A DNA stretch of 64,000 bases from Fortiea contorta PCC 7126 (GCF_000332295.1 NZ_KB235931.1:372001-436000); one strand, 5' to 3'; positions 9,301 through 18,925 are shown, numbered from the stretch's first letter. The notes: generated from the letters alone by a model not told the origin. Made by a program: numbers and translations.

Positions 9301-11328
9301 ACATTCACTAAAAAATCTATAAAACTGAGCTTTTTTAGTAGGAGATGTGCTGATAAAGAAAAATTCTTCAAATTGATCAAATATAATAATAATTGTATGA
9401 TTACGTTCAGATGCTAACCGCAGTTTTTCAATGAGCACAGTTGGCGTCATTTCTTCAGGTATTGATATTTCTGTCTGTGATATGACATGGTTGATACTAC
9501 GTCCTAAAGCTGTCACCCAATCAGTATAAACAGATAAAACAATCGGCAACGGTATACGCTCGCCAATAATTTTTCCTTTTAATGCGGGGACTAAACCAGC
9601 TTTGAGAGTTGAACTTTTACCCACACCCGAAGGGCCGTGAATAACTGTAAGTTTGTAGTCAGCACGAGTAATGCGTTCAATCAAGCGATTGACATCTTGT
9701 TGACGCCCTGCGGCGGCTATTTCTTGAGCAATTTCTTCAGGAATAAAAGGGATTTTCTGTGGCTCTAAAACTGGGTTAATTCTGTAGCGTTGCGGTTGTA
9801 ATTGACTAGCGCCAATGAAGGCGCGAAAACCATATTGATGCTCTATTTGAATTTTTTCTTGTTTGAGAATAAAGGCTTCTGCATAATCACGACGCCCAAA
9901 AAAGTAGAGCGATCGCAATTCTTCTAAAATTTCTAGATAAAGTGAAGGCTCATACTGTAATTCACAAACTACCTTTGCCCATTCTAAGTTATTGATCGCT
10001 TCTTCCGATTTACCTAAATTTCTTTGTGTACGTGCTAATAATAATAGATACCAGCTTTCTTGTTGTCGGGAAACTTCGGTCGCTAATTCAGCTATTGCTA
10101 GTGCTTTATTAACTAATTCATCAGCTAACAACCAATTAGATTCTCCCACAGCCACAGCTGCCAAAAAACCATAATCTTGAGCAATTTGTGCAGGAATTCC
10201 ATAAGTTTCATGTAACTGCAAAGATTTTTGTGCTAATTCCGCTAAATCTTCCCAAGCTTGTAAACGTTGCAACATTTCACAAGCCGATAAAATGAATTTG
10301 GCTACTAAGTCTTGTCTTTCTGCTTTCTCTAATATTTCTAGACATTGCTTAAACCACAACAAAGCATCTTGCCAATATTTTGTGTCTGAACCGTGATTTA
10401 AATCGGCCATCCGGCGATAACACAGTCCTAGATGGAACATGACTACTGCTTGTCTTAATTGTGGTCGAGATAAAAGTATAGGAGGATTGGGGGAATAGGT
10501 TTCTATATTTTCTGTAAAATTTCCTAACCTAGTTTTATCTAGCTCTAGTTGTTGCCACAAGATTAAGCTTTTTTGATAATGAGTTAAAGCCTGAGGAATT
10601 TTATCGTTTGCATATTCATCGCGCCCCAAAACAAATTCTAAACTGGCTTCTAACTCTGGTTCTAATTTGATACTATATAACCGCAGCAAATCATTACGAG
10701 CAGACTCAATTTCGTGACGACTTTGAGACTTAGGTGCTAAATCAAGTGACGCATTAGATAAAAATTTATCTGTTCCTGCTGCTAAAATTTTGGCAAATAA
10801 AGATTCTGTTTCTTGCCGAATCAAAGTAATTAAATTTTCTTTCGCTAATTCAAATTTAATTGTAGTTGCTGCCCAGCTTTTAAAATCAGGTGCTAATTTG
10901 GCTAGTATCGCTGCGATGTCATCTTGTAACCACAGAACTAGCGGAAAGGGAAAGCTAGCAGCGTAAATATCTCTTGCTTGATTAATCCCACTAATTAAAT
11001 CTTCTAAATGAGTAATTGATTCCAACCCAAAAACCATCACAGATGAGGGTAAAGAATCTGTAACAACTGCGGGATAATCGAGAAATAGTTCGGCAATTAT
11101 TGTAGTGTGTAAAGCAGTAGTTGATGGTTTGAGAACTAGTTCTCGTAAATTTATATCTTCCGTTAGCAAGCGCAGATTACCTAACATTTGCTCGCGCAAT
11201 TGTCCATAATTACACCGGACTAAAATCAGGGCAAATTGACCATTAGAAAGCTTAATCGCCCGAATCAATCTTTGCAGAGCCTGCTGATTTTTATTGGCGA
11301 TCGCTGCTGTAAGTTGCCACTTTGTCAT
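6304..11328 (-). CDS. nSTAND NTPase with TPR-like region, membrane segment and 14 WD40 repeats
   Basis: The protein has 1674 residues. In order: an N-terminal domain (about 1-180) of the type that precedes STAND modules in cyanobacteria; a helical TPR-like region (about 200-530); a P-loop NTPase with GPSGVGKSS at about 563-572 and a Walker B-like IIIIFDQFEEFF further on, typical of nSTAND1; a hydrophobic segment GVALAIMASTVAVLWW at about 944-962; and 14 WD40 repeats (about 1046-1640), enough for two seven-bladed propellers. Many repeats carry FSPDGQ..ASAS.DKTVKLW. STAND proteins are switch ATPases that oligomerise on ligand sensing. The WD40 part is probably the sensor or scaffold, and the likely effector is the N-terminal domain; both are inference. 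It follows the AAA gene at 11454 by 125 bp on the same strand. Confidence 0.9.
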   Translation of the reverse strand: MTKWQLTAAIANKNQQALQRLIRAIKLSNGQFALILVRCNYGQLREQMLGNLRLLTEDINLRELVLKPSTTALHTTIIAELFLDYPAVVTDSLPSSVMVFGLESITHLEDLISGINQARDIYAASFPFPLVLWLQDDIAAILAKLAPDFKSWAATTIKFELAKENLITLIRQETESLFAKILAAGTDKFLSNASLDLAPKSQSRHEIESARNDLLRLYSIKLEPELEASLEFVLGRDEYANDKIPQALTHYQKSLILWQQLELDKTRLGNFTENIETYSPNPPILLSRPQLRQAVVMFHLGLCYRRMADLNHGSDTKYWQDALLWFKQCLEILEKAERQDLVAKFILSACEMLQRLQAWEDLAELAQKSLQLHETYGIPAQIAQDYGFLAAVAVGESNWLLADELVNKALAIAELATEVSRQQESWYLLLLARTQRNLGKSEEAINNLEWAKVVCELQYEPSLYLEILEELRSLYFFGRRDYAEAFILKQEKIQIEHQYGFRAFIGASQLQPQRYRINPVLEPQKIPFIPEEIAQEIAAAGRQQDVNRLIERITRADYKLTVIHGPSGVGKSSTLKAGLVPALKGKIIGERIPLPIVLSVYTDWVTALGRSINHVISQTEISIPEEMTPTVLIEKLRLASERNHTIIIIFDQFEEFFFISTSPTKKAQFYRFFSECLNIPYIKIILSLREDYLHYLLEFERLSKENSDGLYDLGVINKNILDKDIRYYLGNFTRHDAISIVQSLTKRSYSELSEELIHKIVDDLSAEINEVHPIELQIVGAQLQAENITTLEQYQLCGGSKKLVERWLQEVIKDCGQENEERSWKLLFELTDEKGTRPLKTKADFVAALGNKLEPTAEFDTNWEFILEILVGSGLVLREREELGDRYQLVHDYLVEPIRQKNDHGMVAELEKAKFEKTRAEAAHKLSQEQLTLVLQRRLREARIAGVALAIMASTVAVLWWQADLQKRAALRQTRRAERSEINFKISAIAAASEALFASNKEFDALLESLRAWRKFKQADDVQPDTRMRVVTALQQAVYGVEEVNRLEGHSDIVWSVAFSPDGQLLASGSLDKEVKLWRPNGKLLQTLAGHSDAVTSVSFSPDGQTLASASLDKTVQLWRKNPITGEFDPRPHQTLEGHGDWIYSVSFSPDGELLATGSKDATIKIWRPDGSLVKILRGHQGWVNWVTFSPDGQLIASASEDKTVKIWRRDGSLIATLPGHQGGVRAVAFSPDGQILASGGRDRIVKLWRRNRQTNADGFDFRPYKTLRQHSSNIWHLSFSPDGNKLASGSDDNTINLWSITGSLLKTFKGHSDAVASVAFSPDNSLLASASFDKSVKLWRLDAPTLPILQGHKDRVLSVAWSPDGRMLASGSKDKTVKLWRRDWRNGKLETRLYKTLVGHKDEVPSVSFDSQGEILASGSFDKTVKLWRRDGSLYQTLTGHSGSVNSVNFSPDGQLLASASKDKTVKLWSRQGKLLKTLVGHHDRVNSVNFSPDGQVLASASDDRTVKLWRRDGTLIKTFPHDSWVLGVSFSPTAQLLASASWDNTVKLWRRDGTFIKTLLKGYSDSVSAVTFSPRGELIAAASFDKSVKLWSREGKLIKTLTGHHGAVLGVSFSPDGQTLASASVDNTIILWNLDLDDLLGRGCNWVNDYLKYNRNVEGRDRRLCDTITRKR

Positions 11329-11453
11329 AATTAAAATCCGGGCTAAAAAATGAGAAATAAAGATAAAAAAAGCAGCAGATCAAAGAAAATAATAAGCATA
11401 GAAGAAAGATTCATATCTCCACTCTTCTATACTTTATTTTCTATTTTTTATGA

Positions 11454-12785
11454 CTATTTATTTTGCTGCCATGTCAAGACTTTTTCGGTTTCTGCTAAAG
11501 CTGGACTGATGCCAAACCACCGCCCCTGCAAATCGCGGTATTCAAATAAATACATACTTCGCAATAAGCTCTGGTAATCAGATTCACCTTTGACATTTTG
11601 CTGCTGCACTACTTCAAATAGTAATTCCCATTGGCATTCATCAATAGCTAGAAGCAAATCATCACGATAATCTTTAATTACTGCTTCTAAACAGTCTCTA
11701 GAGAATGGTGGATCTTGCCGCTGCAAGCAGCTATAAAGTAAACCTAGCAAGTTACGAATATGTCCACCACTTACCCGACATATGCGATCTAGAGTTTCGG
11801 GTTCATCAAATAATTCTGTAATCAGCGATGGTCTATTATTCCAAGTAACTTCTGGAAACGCTCTGGCTAACACTAATTGACGCAATAATGACATCCCTGG
11901 TTCATAATCGCTGCCGTCTCTTTGCCGCACTAATACCATTGGTAATAATTTCGGTGCGATACCTCCCCCTAGGCGATTTTTGAGTGTTTCGTATTCATTA
12001 GAAAAAATTAATGCCAGGGGAATTGTATAAACTAAGTGGCATTTAAGGCGGCGTAACTGTTCGCCTCTATCGATAAAAAGATACTCTGGTTGAGTGCGTC
12101 CAGAAGCGACGGGACGCATATCAACTCGATCTAAATTATCAACAATCACTACTAGTCCTTTTTGACCCCGCTGTTTTAGCTGTTCAATTGCTTTTTCTAA
12201 AATTTCTTCGTTAATCGCTTGTAGAATGCTATTGGTTCGTGGCTCCAGATACTGTCTTAATTGATTGCGAGTTTGGGCACTATCTTTAGTTTTAGCGGTA
12301 ATTTTAGCAATACCTAAAGACAATTCTGCTTGTCCAGAAATTTCGATGGGAGTTTGCAAAAAATCTCCTATATCTTTGAATAAATTGCTAAAGTAACCCG
12401 GTTTGAGTTTAATGCCAATTCCTTCTAAACTCACACTCACTTGACGGGCTACGCTCAACAAAATATCGCTGACGTCAATATCTGCCATGTCTAAATCTTG
12501 GCTAGATTCAAAATAAACTACATGAAATCCGGCTACCTCCAGTTCTGCTTTCAAACGCTGTAATTCTGTGGATTTACCACAGCCAATATGACCAGTAAAT
12601 AATTGGCAAGTTGGTTCGTCTGGCGAGATGCGGCTGATAGTGCGTTGTAATTCCTCCACAATTTTGCAGCCACGCACATCAGCAAAATCTATGTAGTACT
12701 GCCGATCTAGGACATCACTCATATTGAGTGTGTAGCTAGGATTACATGCTTTATAAAAACGCGACAGATTGAAAGTGGTTCTCAT
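11454..12785 (-). CDS. AAA-type P-loop ATPase, partner of the nSTAND/WD40 gene
   Basis: This is 443 residues from the ATG ending at 12785 (MRTTFNLSRFY); a TTG at 12848 would add 21 residues but looks non-homologous. The Walker A GHIGCGKST is at about residues 65-73, and Walker B GLVVIVDNLDRVD at about 205-217. A C-terminal winged-helix-like region follows a sensor-2-like GGHIRNLLGLLYSC. The architecture resembles the MoxR/ORC-like P-loop ATPases that accompany large STAND proteins. No membrane segment is visible. It is the promoter-proximal gene of a two-gene set with the 1674-aa protein downstream, so it probably acts in the same pathway. The specific role is unknown; conflict or defence signalling is an inference from the families. 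Confidence 0.82.
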   Translation of the reverse strand: MRTTFNLSRFYKACNPSYTLNMSDVLDRQYYIDFADVRGCKIVEELQRTISRISPDEPTCQLFTGHIGCGKSTELQRLKAELEVAGFHVVYFESSQDLDMADIDVSDILLSVARQVSVSLEGIGIKLKPGYFSNLFKDIGDFLQTPIEISGQAELSLGIAKITAKTKDSAQTRNQLRQYLEPRTNSILQAINEEILEKAIEQLKQRGQKGLVVIVDNLDRVDMRPVASGRTQPEYLFIDRGEQLRRLKCHLVYTIPLALIFSNEYETLKNRLGGGIAPKLLPMVLVRQRDGSDYEPGMSLLRQLVLARAFPEVTWNNRPSLITELFDEPETLDRICRVSGGHIRNLLGLLYSCLQRQDPPFSRDCLEAVIKDYRDDLLLAIDECQWELLFEVVQQQNVKGESDYQSLLRSMYLFEYRDLQGRWFGISPALAETEKVLTWQQNK

Positions 12786-13689
12786 ATAAATATCGGTAGA
12801 TACAGTGAATATTGTTTGTTTATATACAAGAATTAACTGCCTGATCAAGAGACAGTTACTTAACTTACAATTTCTATGTAGTAAAAATTAGCACTCAGCA
12901 TAAATTGGCTCTAGTCACCAGCAATCACACTTTACAGATGTGATGATTTTGGATGCGGACGGTATCTGTCCTTTTTACAGCAAGTGTCGAGCTTTTGACA
13001 ACATGCGAGCTTTTCGCTGCCTTGAAGTACAACTTTATGCTGGTTTTTGGGTCAAAAAAGCTACTAATAAATACAACTGCTATGGCTGCTTAGTATCTAA
13101 AACTTGTATCGATTTTAGCAATATATTTAGGAGATACAACATGATATGGATATCATTTTATTGAATTTCTGTCAAGTGCATTTCACTACGCTTAAATTAA
13201 TTATTTGCAATCATCTTCCTCAGAACTTTCACCATTTACGTGTCTGAAATCGCACCTATTTCTAGAAAATTGACTACATCTTTTGGGCTGAGAAAACTCT
13301 GAGTCAAACAGGACAAGGTCAGAAAAACAAGGGTGCGACTTGTTTGCTCAACCCTGCAAGTAGCCGACCTGGGCCGATGGCATCAATCAAAAACTATGCC
13401 TGCGTATCTACATAGCTATTTTTTGTCAAGGCATAGTGTGTAGCATTCTTGCCAATTACTGAGCAGTTTTCTAATGGTGAAAAGGCTACATTCAGTCGAT
13501 ATGAGACTACACAAATAAGAAAGGGAAAAATTTCTAGCAGCACAATCCTAGTTGCGGTTGCTGTAAAGTGTTACTAAAAGAAAAAAGTCTTGAGAAAAGC
13601 GGCTGGTAGATGCCGACAAAGTTGACGAAGAATTATATAAATGATCCAATTGCTCTCATGAATTGGACTAAAACCAGAAAGGGGTGAAA
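12786..13689. other. Divergent intergenic region between the AAA gene and ftsQ
   Basis: This 0.9-kb region must hold the promoters of both flanking genes. A 74-codon open frame at 12940-13164 has cysteine-rich, non-globular composition and no ribosome site; I do not call it. No RNA gene is recognised. Confidence 0.5.
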
Positions 13690-14535
13690 ATGGCCGGCAT
13701 AATATCAGTTTCTCGCACGGATTTAGCCCAGCGACGTAAGAACTTACGACGACAGCGGCAGATGAAAATTATTCAGGCTATGTGGCGAACCTTTGCTATT
13801 AGCGGCTTTGCGGGTGGTTTGCTATGGTTGGCAATTCAGCCCATGTGGGTGTTAAATGCGCCCAGACAAATTGTGATGAAATCGGGAAATCAAGTGTTGT
13901 CAGAGGAGACGATTGAGTCGTTGCTGGTGCTAGCTTATCCTCAGTCTTTGTGGCGGATTCAACCGTCTTTGATTGCTGACTCCTTACAAAAGCAACCAAC
14001 GATCGCCCAAGCGAGCGTCAGTCGGCGTCTGTTTCCCCCTGGATTAATCATTGATATCAAAGAACGAATACCTGTAGCGATCGCGCAAACGCGCAATCAA
14101 AAAACAACTGATATTCATAATCAAGCAGTATCTGTGGGTTTACTAGACGCCACTGGGGTTTGGATACCGTTAGAAAAATACACATCTCTTAATCCCACCA
14201 GCAATTTACCCACTCTCAAAGTGGTAGGTTCGCCAGAACAATACCGCCCCTTCTGGACACAACTTTATCAAGCTGTTAGCCAAAGTTCAGTGAAAATTAA
14301 CGAAATTGATTGCCAAAATCCCACAAATTTAATTTTGAAAACAGAAATAGGCAAAGTATATCTAGGATCTCCCAGCCCTCAATTATCTGAACAAATTCAG
14401 CTACTGGCTCAAATGCGCCAATTACCAGCTAAACTCAATCCCAGTCGCATAGAGTATATTGATCTCAAAAACATTGACAATCCATTAGTACAAGTGAACC
14501 AAAAAAATCCCAAGGCTAGCTCAGGAAAATTTTAA
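13690..14535 (+). CDS. ftsQ: Cell division protein FtsQ (POTRA domain)
   Basis: FtsQ is the bitopic divisome protein linking cytoplasmic and periplasmic division steps. Here a basic cytoplasmic tail (RRKNLRRQRQMK) is followed by one membrane segment at about residues 35-53 and a periplasmic POTRA domain beginning near the NQVLSEETIESLL stretch. The FtsQ/DivIB-type beta region follows, with SVSRRLFPPGLIIDIKERIPVA. The start is the ATG at 13690, with a GGGG ribosome site 7 nt upstream; an in-frame GTG at 13684 is the alternative. ftsZ lies downstream on the same strand, the usual cyanobacterial pairing, but the gap here is 1.3 kb. Confidence 0.93.
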   Translation: MAGIISVSRTDLAQRRKNLRRQRQMKIIQAMWRTFAISGFAGGLLWLAIQPMWVLNAPRQIVMKSGNQVLSEETIESLLVLAYPQSLWRIQPSLIADSLQKQPTIAQASVSRRLFPPGLIIDIKERIPVAIAQTRNQKTTDIHNQAVSVGLLDATGVWIPLEKYTSLNPTSNLPTLKVVGSPEQYRPFWTQLYQAVSQSSVKINEIDCQNPTNLILKTEIGKVYLGSPSPQLSEQIQLLAQMRQLPAKLNPSRIEYIDLKNIDNPLVQVNQKNPKASSGKF

Positions 14536-15200
14536 GCACATCCAGGATGTTTAATGTATCTAATGCTGCTAGTAAATTAGAATTTTTATGCTGATCAATA
14601 AATATATTTATAATTTTCAGTTTTTCAGAATCATCCATCATAATCGATGCTAACTTCTAATTAAAATGAGAGGAATAACCTTTCGACTCTTCAAGGAGTA
14701 CAAGGCTCTCGATTGTAACTTAAACATTTCGTGACTAAGCACAAGATGTTAGACAATCTGAAGATAGTTTATGTTGTGGAAGATAACTGTCGCCTACTCA
14801 ATCTTTGACTAAACCTCAAGCTTAAATGGGAAAAATTTGTTAGTTTCTCATTAATATTTAACTCACAAGCGGAAGGTACAGCCGCACATGCTCATCAAGT
14901 GGTGAGACAGCGCTGTACACTTGCTAGCTAACAGTCAGTGGTAAAAACCTTTTCCTGAGTTTTGTTTTCTATCTTGAGGTGGAGTTTCTCCCAGATCCTA
15001 GCTCTAAGGAGTCATACAGATGGTTTAGCATATCTGGTTTTTTGCGGGTAATAGCAAGGGTTTCCATAAGGTAGAATGTTGCTCCAAGCGAATGTCTGTT
15101 AAAGCGGGCCGCACAGCAAACTAGTGAGGAAACCGATTAACTGACAAGCAAGCTTCTCACTACCTTCAGGTTAAAGCTCAGTAAATGGAGGAAACATTTT

Positions 15201-15242
15201 GTGTTAAAAGGTGCAATGATCTTCGATGGTAAAACTTATTAA
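15201..15242 (+). promoter_or_regulatory. Candidate leader mini-ORF with a strong ribosome site, upstream of ftsZ
   Basis: A perfect GGAGG (15187-15191) lies 9 nt before a GTG that opens a 13-residue frame (VLKGAMIFDGKTY), stopped by TAA at 15240-15242. This is a much better ribosome site than those of most genes in the window. It could be a leader peptide that regulates ftsZ, or the start of a decayed gene. It overlaps the beginning of the 187-codon frame. Confidence 0.35.
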
Positions 15243-15789
15243 TTATATTATTAAGGCAGACAAGGCGCGTCTTGGCGCGTCTTTGCAAGTTGTGCCATTG
15301 ACTGATCATCTTGGGTGTAAGTTAGTTTTGACTGGGTTGAATTGTATATATAATTACGAAAAAATCTTTTGGACAGGTAACTTTGAAGGCTATAAGAAGT
15401 TTTGTCTTAAGTATTTTTCTTTAAACAGAAGTTATAGAAAATACAATAAACCCCAAGTTATCCCGGTACTTGACAACGAAAAAAAAATTAGTCAAACCAG
15501 TTGTAAAATTTGTAACAAAGCTAAATTTTTAGTAAAAATAAGGAGTAAGTACTGGCGATTTCCAAGGTGTATAGGGCTAAATCGGCTACACAGAGCAGAA
15601 AATGTTAAACTCTGCCAGAAGTTATACCGCACAATCTTAGGTAAATATAGATATACTTCTCCAGAATTAGTTGTGCAATCGGCGGTGCTAACAGCCCGTC
15701 ACACGGCAGAATTTCGCAGTTGCAATCCTGTTAGGGTTACAAATGGTGAGAACAATAAAGAACACTGCCACAATCTATGGCAGCTTTAA
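15226..15789 (+). CDS. Uncertain ORF between ftsQ and ftsZ (187 aa)
   Basis: The frame opens with ATG at 15226 without a good ribosome site of its own. The product would be very basic and rich in Lys, Tyr, Cys and Asn, with no signal peptide, membrane segment or family motif I can name. A CKICNKAKF stretch resembles half a zinc-binding motif but is not convincing. Its composition could come from AT-rich noncoding DNA. I list it because of its length and its location in the leader of ftsZ, but I think it is more likely noncoding. Confidence 0.22.
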   Translation: MVKLINYIIKADKARLGASLQVVPLTDHLGCKLVLTGLNCIYNYEKIFWTGNFEGYKKFCLKYFSLNRSYRKYNKPQVIPVLDNEKKISQTSCKICNKAKFLVKIRSKYWRFPRCIGLNRLHRAENVKLCQKLYRTILGKYRYTSPELVVQSAVLTARHTAEFRSCNPVRVTNGENNKEHCHNLWQL

Positions 15790-15853
15790 ACTAAAGTTGA
15801 CTCCTAGGTGAATTACACCTGAAAAAGTCGTTTATCTACCCTTTCTGAATCCA

Positions 15854-17149
15854 ATGACACTTGATAATAACCAAGGGCTTACCTATAAAAATTCCCAATC
15901 TGGGGGACAGCCAGGGTTTCCCCTGGCGGTTAACTCGACTAATCCTTTCAATCACTCTGGGTTAAACTTCGGACAAAATCACGACAGCAAAAAGATTTCT
16001 GCTGAAAGTAGCCGCATCGGCGAAATCGTTCCAGGTAGAGTGGCAAACATTAAAGTGATTGGTGTAGGTGGCGGCGGTGGTAATGCTGTTAACCGCATGA
16101 TTGAATCTGACGTGAATGGAGTTGAGTTTTGGTCAATTAACACCGATTCTCAGGCTTTGACCTTAGCAGGTGCGCCCAGTCGGCTGCAAATAGGACAGAA
16201 GCTGACACGGGGTTTAGGTGCAGGTGGTAATCCTGCTATTGGTCAAAAGGCGGCTGAAGAATCAAGGGATGAAATAGCGACGGCTTTAGAAGGTGCGGAT
16301 TTAGTATTTATCACCGCTGGTATGGGCGGCGGGACTGGAACAGGTGCGGCGCCCATTGTCGCGGAAGTGGCAAAAGAAATGGGTGCTCTAACTGTTGGTG
16401 TGGTGACACGTCCATTTGTCTTTGAGGGGCGTCGTCGCACTAGCCAAGCGGAACAAGGTATCGAAGGATTAAAAAGTAGGGTAGATACGCTAATTATTAT
16501 CCCCAATAACAAACTGCTGGAAGTGATCCCAGAGCAAACGCCCGTGCAAGAAGCTTTTCGCTATGCTGATGATGTATTGCGTCAAGGGGTGCAGGGAATT
16601 TCTGATATCATCACTATCCCTGGTTTGGTGAATGTTGACTTTGCTGATGTCCGGGCTGTAATGGCAGATGCGGGATCAGCATTGATGGGAATAGGTGTGA
16701 GTTCGGGGAAATCTAGAGCTAGAGAAGCCGCGATCGCTGCTATTTCTTCACCCCTATTAGAATGTTCTATTGAAGGTGCCAGAGGGGTGGTTTTTAACAT
16801 CACTGGTGGTAGCGATTTAACTCTCCATGAGGTGAACGCTGCGGCGGAAACTATCTACGAAGTAGTTGATCCTAATGCGAATATTATCTTTGGGGCGGTG
16901 ATTGATGACAGACTCCAAGGTGAGGTGAGAATTACCGTTATTGCTACTGGATTTACAGGTGAAGTCCAAGCCGCACCACAGCAGACGGTGGTTAACGCGC
17001 GGGTAGCGCCTGCTTCCAAGCGGTCAACTACAACACCACAGTCACCCGCGGTGAATCCACCCACGCCAATTGTCGAGCCAGCAAGAGAAAAACCCATATT
17101 AGATATTCCGGATTTTCTCCAACGCCGCCGTACACCACCCAAAAATTAA
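15854..17149 (+). CDS. ftsZ: Cell division GTPase FtsZ
   Basis: FtsZ is the tubulin-like GTPase that forms the division ring. The start is ATG at 15854. An N-terminal extension of about 60 residues precedes the core, as in cyanobacterial and plastid FtsZ. The core opens with [17 protein letters not shown]. The tubulin signature [10 protein letters not shown] lies at about residues 157-166, and the T7-loop region with [11 protein letters not shown] follows. The C-terminus is a Pro/Thr-rich linker ending in a conserved-tail-like [10 protein letters not shown], which binds partner proteins. ftsQ is upstream on the same strand; gshB is convergent downstream. Confidence 0.98.
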   Translation: MTLDNNQGLTYKNSQSGGQPGFPLAVNSTNPFNHSGLNFGQNHDSKKISAESSRIGEIVPGRVANIKVIGVGGGGGNAVNRMIESDVNGVEFWSINTDSQALTLAGAPSRLQIGQKLTRGLGAGGNPAIGQKAAEESRDEIATALEGADLVFITAGMGGGTGTGAAPIVAEVAKEMGALTVGVVTRPFVFEGRRRTSQAEQGIEGLKSRVDTLIIIPNNKLLEVIPEQTPVQEAFRYADDVLRQGVQGISDIITIPGLVNVDFADVRAVMADAGSALMGIGVSSGKSRAREAAIAAISSPLLECSIEGARGVVFNITGGSDLTLHEVNAAAETIYEVVDPNANIIFGAVIDDRLQGEVRITVIATGFTGEVQAAPQQTVVNARVAPASKRSTTTPQSPAVNPPTPIVEPAREKPILDIPDFLQRRRTPPKN

Positions 17150-17308
17150 ATGATGCCAGGATTTTAAATTTAAACTTATCGAATTAAGGTGGGCACAAGT
17201 CGGCAGATTTGCATGTCCTCCATGATTCTGAAACAAATTAAAGATGGGGAGCTTTGACCAAAGTGATGATTTCCTTTGGTCGGATCATTGTTGGTAAATA
17301 AACGATTG

Positions 17309-18283
17309 TTATTTTTTGCTGTTTATAGTCTGCTCAACCCATTGAATTACCTGATTACCGAGGTTAGTTTCACAGAGCCTGTCAATTTCGCGGACTCCGG
17401 TAGGGCTGGTGACATTAACTTCGGTGAGGTAGCCGCCAATCACGTCAAGACCGACAAAAATTAAGCCGTCTTGACGCAGTTTTTCAGCGACTTGGGAACA
17501 AATTTCATATTCTCTGGGAGTAATTGCAGTTTGAGCAACGGTACCGCCAGTTGCCATATTATTACGAAAGTCACTACCACTGGAAAGACGATTTAAGGCA
17601 CCTATGGGTTCACCGTTGAGTAAGATAATCCGCTTGTCTCCCTCTTTAGCTGCGGGTAAATAGGTTTGCACCATCACAGGTATCCGCCCTTGGTGGGTGC
17701 TGAGTTCAATTATGGAATTAAAGTTGCGATCGCTTGGTTCTAAAAATAATATTCCTTCGCCAGCTTTGTTACCTAAGGGTTTGAGCACCGCAGCACCTTT
17801 TGTTTCCACAAATTTACGGATCAACTGCTTATCAGCGCTTACTATGGTTTCTGGAATTGCTTGCGTAAACTGGAGAGCATACATTTTTTCGTTTGCACTC
17901 CTAATTCCCTGGGGATGATTAACTACTAGGGTTTGGTTTTGGTCGATGTAATCGAGAATGTAAGTAGCGTAGAGGTAGGAGTCGTTGACTGGTGGATCTG
18001 TCCGCATAAATACGGCGCTCATTGTTTCCAAGGAAATTAAGCTGCGGTTACTCAGCTGATACCAAGGATCGGACGCTATGTAACGTCCCTCCACCAACTG
18101 CACTGGTGATATTTCTACCTGTTGTAGAAAAGCCCACGCTTTGCTATCTACTACAGTTAATAAATTGGCCTGAGTTACCCAAATTTCATGTCCGAGGTTT
18201 TGCGCCGCTTCCATTAAGGCAACACTGGTATCATGACATGGGTCTAGCTGATGGATGGGATCAATAATAAAAGCAAGTTTCAC
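17309..18283 (-). CDS. gshB: Glutathione synthetase GshB
   Basis: ATP-grasp enzyme that joins gamma-glutamylcysteine and glycine, the last step of glutathione synthesis. The start is a GTG ending at 18283 (VKLAFIIDPIHQ), with a GAGG ribosome site 8 nt upstream; the longer TTG-initiated frame to 18304 is less likely. Family blocks include RTDPPVND, KPLGNKAGEGI (ATP-grasp glycine loop), LPAAKEGDKRIILLNGEP and EVNVTSPTGVREID at the catalytic centre. The length (324 aa) is normal. It lies 123 bp downstream of grxC on the same strand, a common cyanobacterial pair, so co-transcription is likely. Confidence 0.96.
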   Translation of the reverse strand: MKLAFIIDPIHQLDPCHDTSVALMEAAQNLGHEIWVTQANLLTVVDSKAWAFLQQVEISPVQLVEGRYIASDPWYQLSNRSLISLETMSAVFMRTDPPVNDSYLYATYILDYIDQNQTLVVNHPQGIRSANEKMYALQFTQAIPETIVSADKQLIRKFVETKGAAVLKPLGNKAGEGILFLEPSDRNFNSIIELSTHQGRIPVMVQTYLPAAKEGDKRIILLNGEPIGALNRLSSGSDFRNNMATGGTVAQTAITPREYEICSQVAEKLRQDGLIFVGLDVIGGYLTEVNVTSPTGVREIDRLCETNLGNQVIQWVEQTINSKK

Positions 18284-18406
18284 GCTTTTTGCCTCAATCA
18301 CCAAGGAATTTAGTGGTTATTTAATTTAGATTATCCCCTGATGCTCTGACCGATTTTCACTCGCCGCAGTGAGAAACAAGCAAATTAATTGTTATGGAGT
18401 TTTGAC

Positions 18407-18679
18407 TTAGATGCTTTTGGTAGCAGCTAGTAACTGATCTAGTTTGCCTTGATCATCTAAATCGTGGATGTCGTCACAACCACCAACATGCTCATCATTA
18501 ATGAAAATTTGTGGCAGAGAACGTCTTCCATTTGCTCTTTGAGCCATTTTAGCTCGTGCGGCTTCATCGCCATCAATGCTGTATTCGGTAAATTCTACGC
18601 CTTTGTGCTTGAGCAAACTTTTGGCACGGATGCAAAATGGGCAAGTTCTCCAAGTATAAATTTCTACCTTTGCTGCCAT
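18407..18679 (-). CDS. grxC: Glutaredoxin 3 (dithiol)
   Basis: This 90-residue glutaredoxin has the active site CPFC at about residues 14-17, preceded by VEIYTWRT. The cis-proline segment SLPQIFIN and the GSH-binding GGCDDIHDLD follow, as in GrxC-type proteins. It reduces disulfides using glutathione, fitting its position directly upstream of gshB on the same strand. The ATG ends at 18679. Confidence 0.95.
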   Translation of the reverse strand: MAAKVEIYTWRTCPFCIRAKSLLKHKGVEFTEYSIDGDEAARAKMAQRANGRRSLPQIFINDEHVGGCDDIHDLDDQGKLDQLLAATKSI

Positions 18680-18925
18680 AACGTCCTCAAATTGGTTGAA
18701 TACTTCTTAATTTTAGAACGTTGATCATAGCCACAGATGCTATGTCCATGATTACATCAATGGATTTGCACAAATAAAGATTAGTCAAGAATCCAGAAGA
18801 CTCTTGACTAAGAATATTTATGTTTGCACCAAGTTTCTTGACCAACTGATGGTATTCTATTTAAGACACTCATTACCTCAGTAAGTATACGGTAAATATT
18901 TTTTACTTAGTGAAGAAGGCAGCTA

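Larger units (their letters stand above)
14536..15853. other. 1.3-kb ftsQ-ftsZ intergenic region
   Basis: This probably holds the ftsZ promoter and a long leader. It contains a candidate mini-ORF (15201-15242) and an uncertain 187-codon frame (15226-15789). I recognise no known RNA family. An imperfect direct repeat GGCGCGTCTTGGCGCGTCTT lies at about 15265-15285. Confidence 0.55.

Noticed and set aside
12940-13164. 74-codon frame upstream of ftsQ
   Set aside because: No ribosome site, non-globular composition, no family motif.
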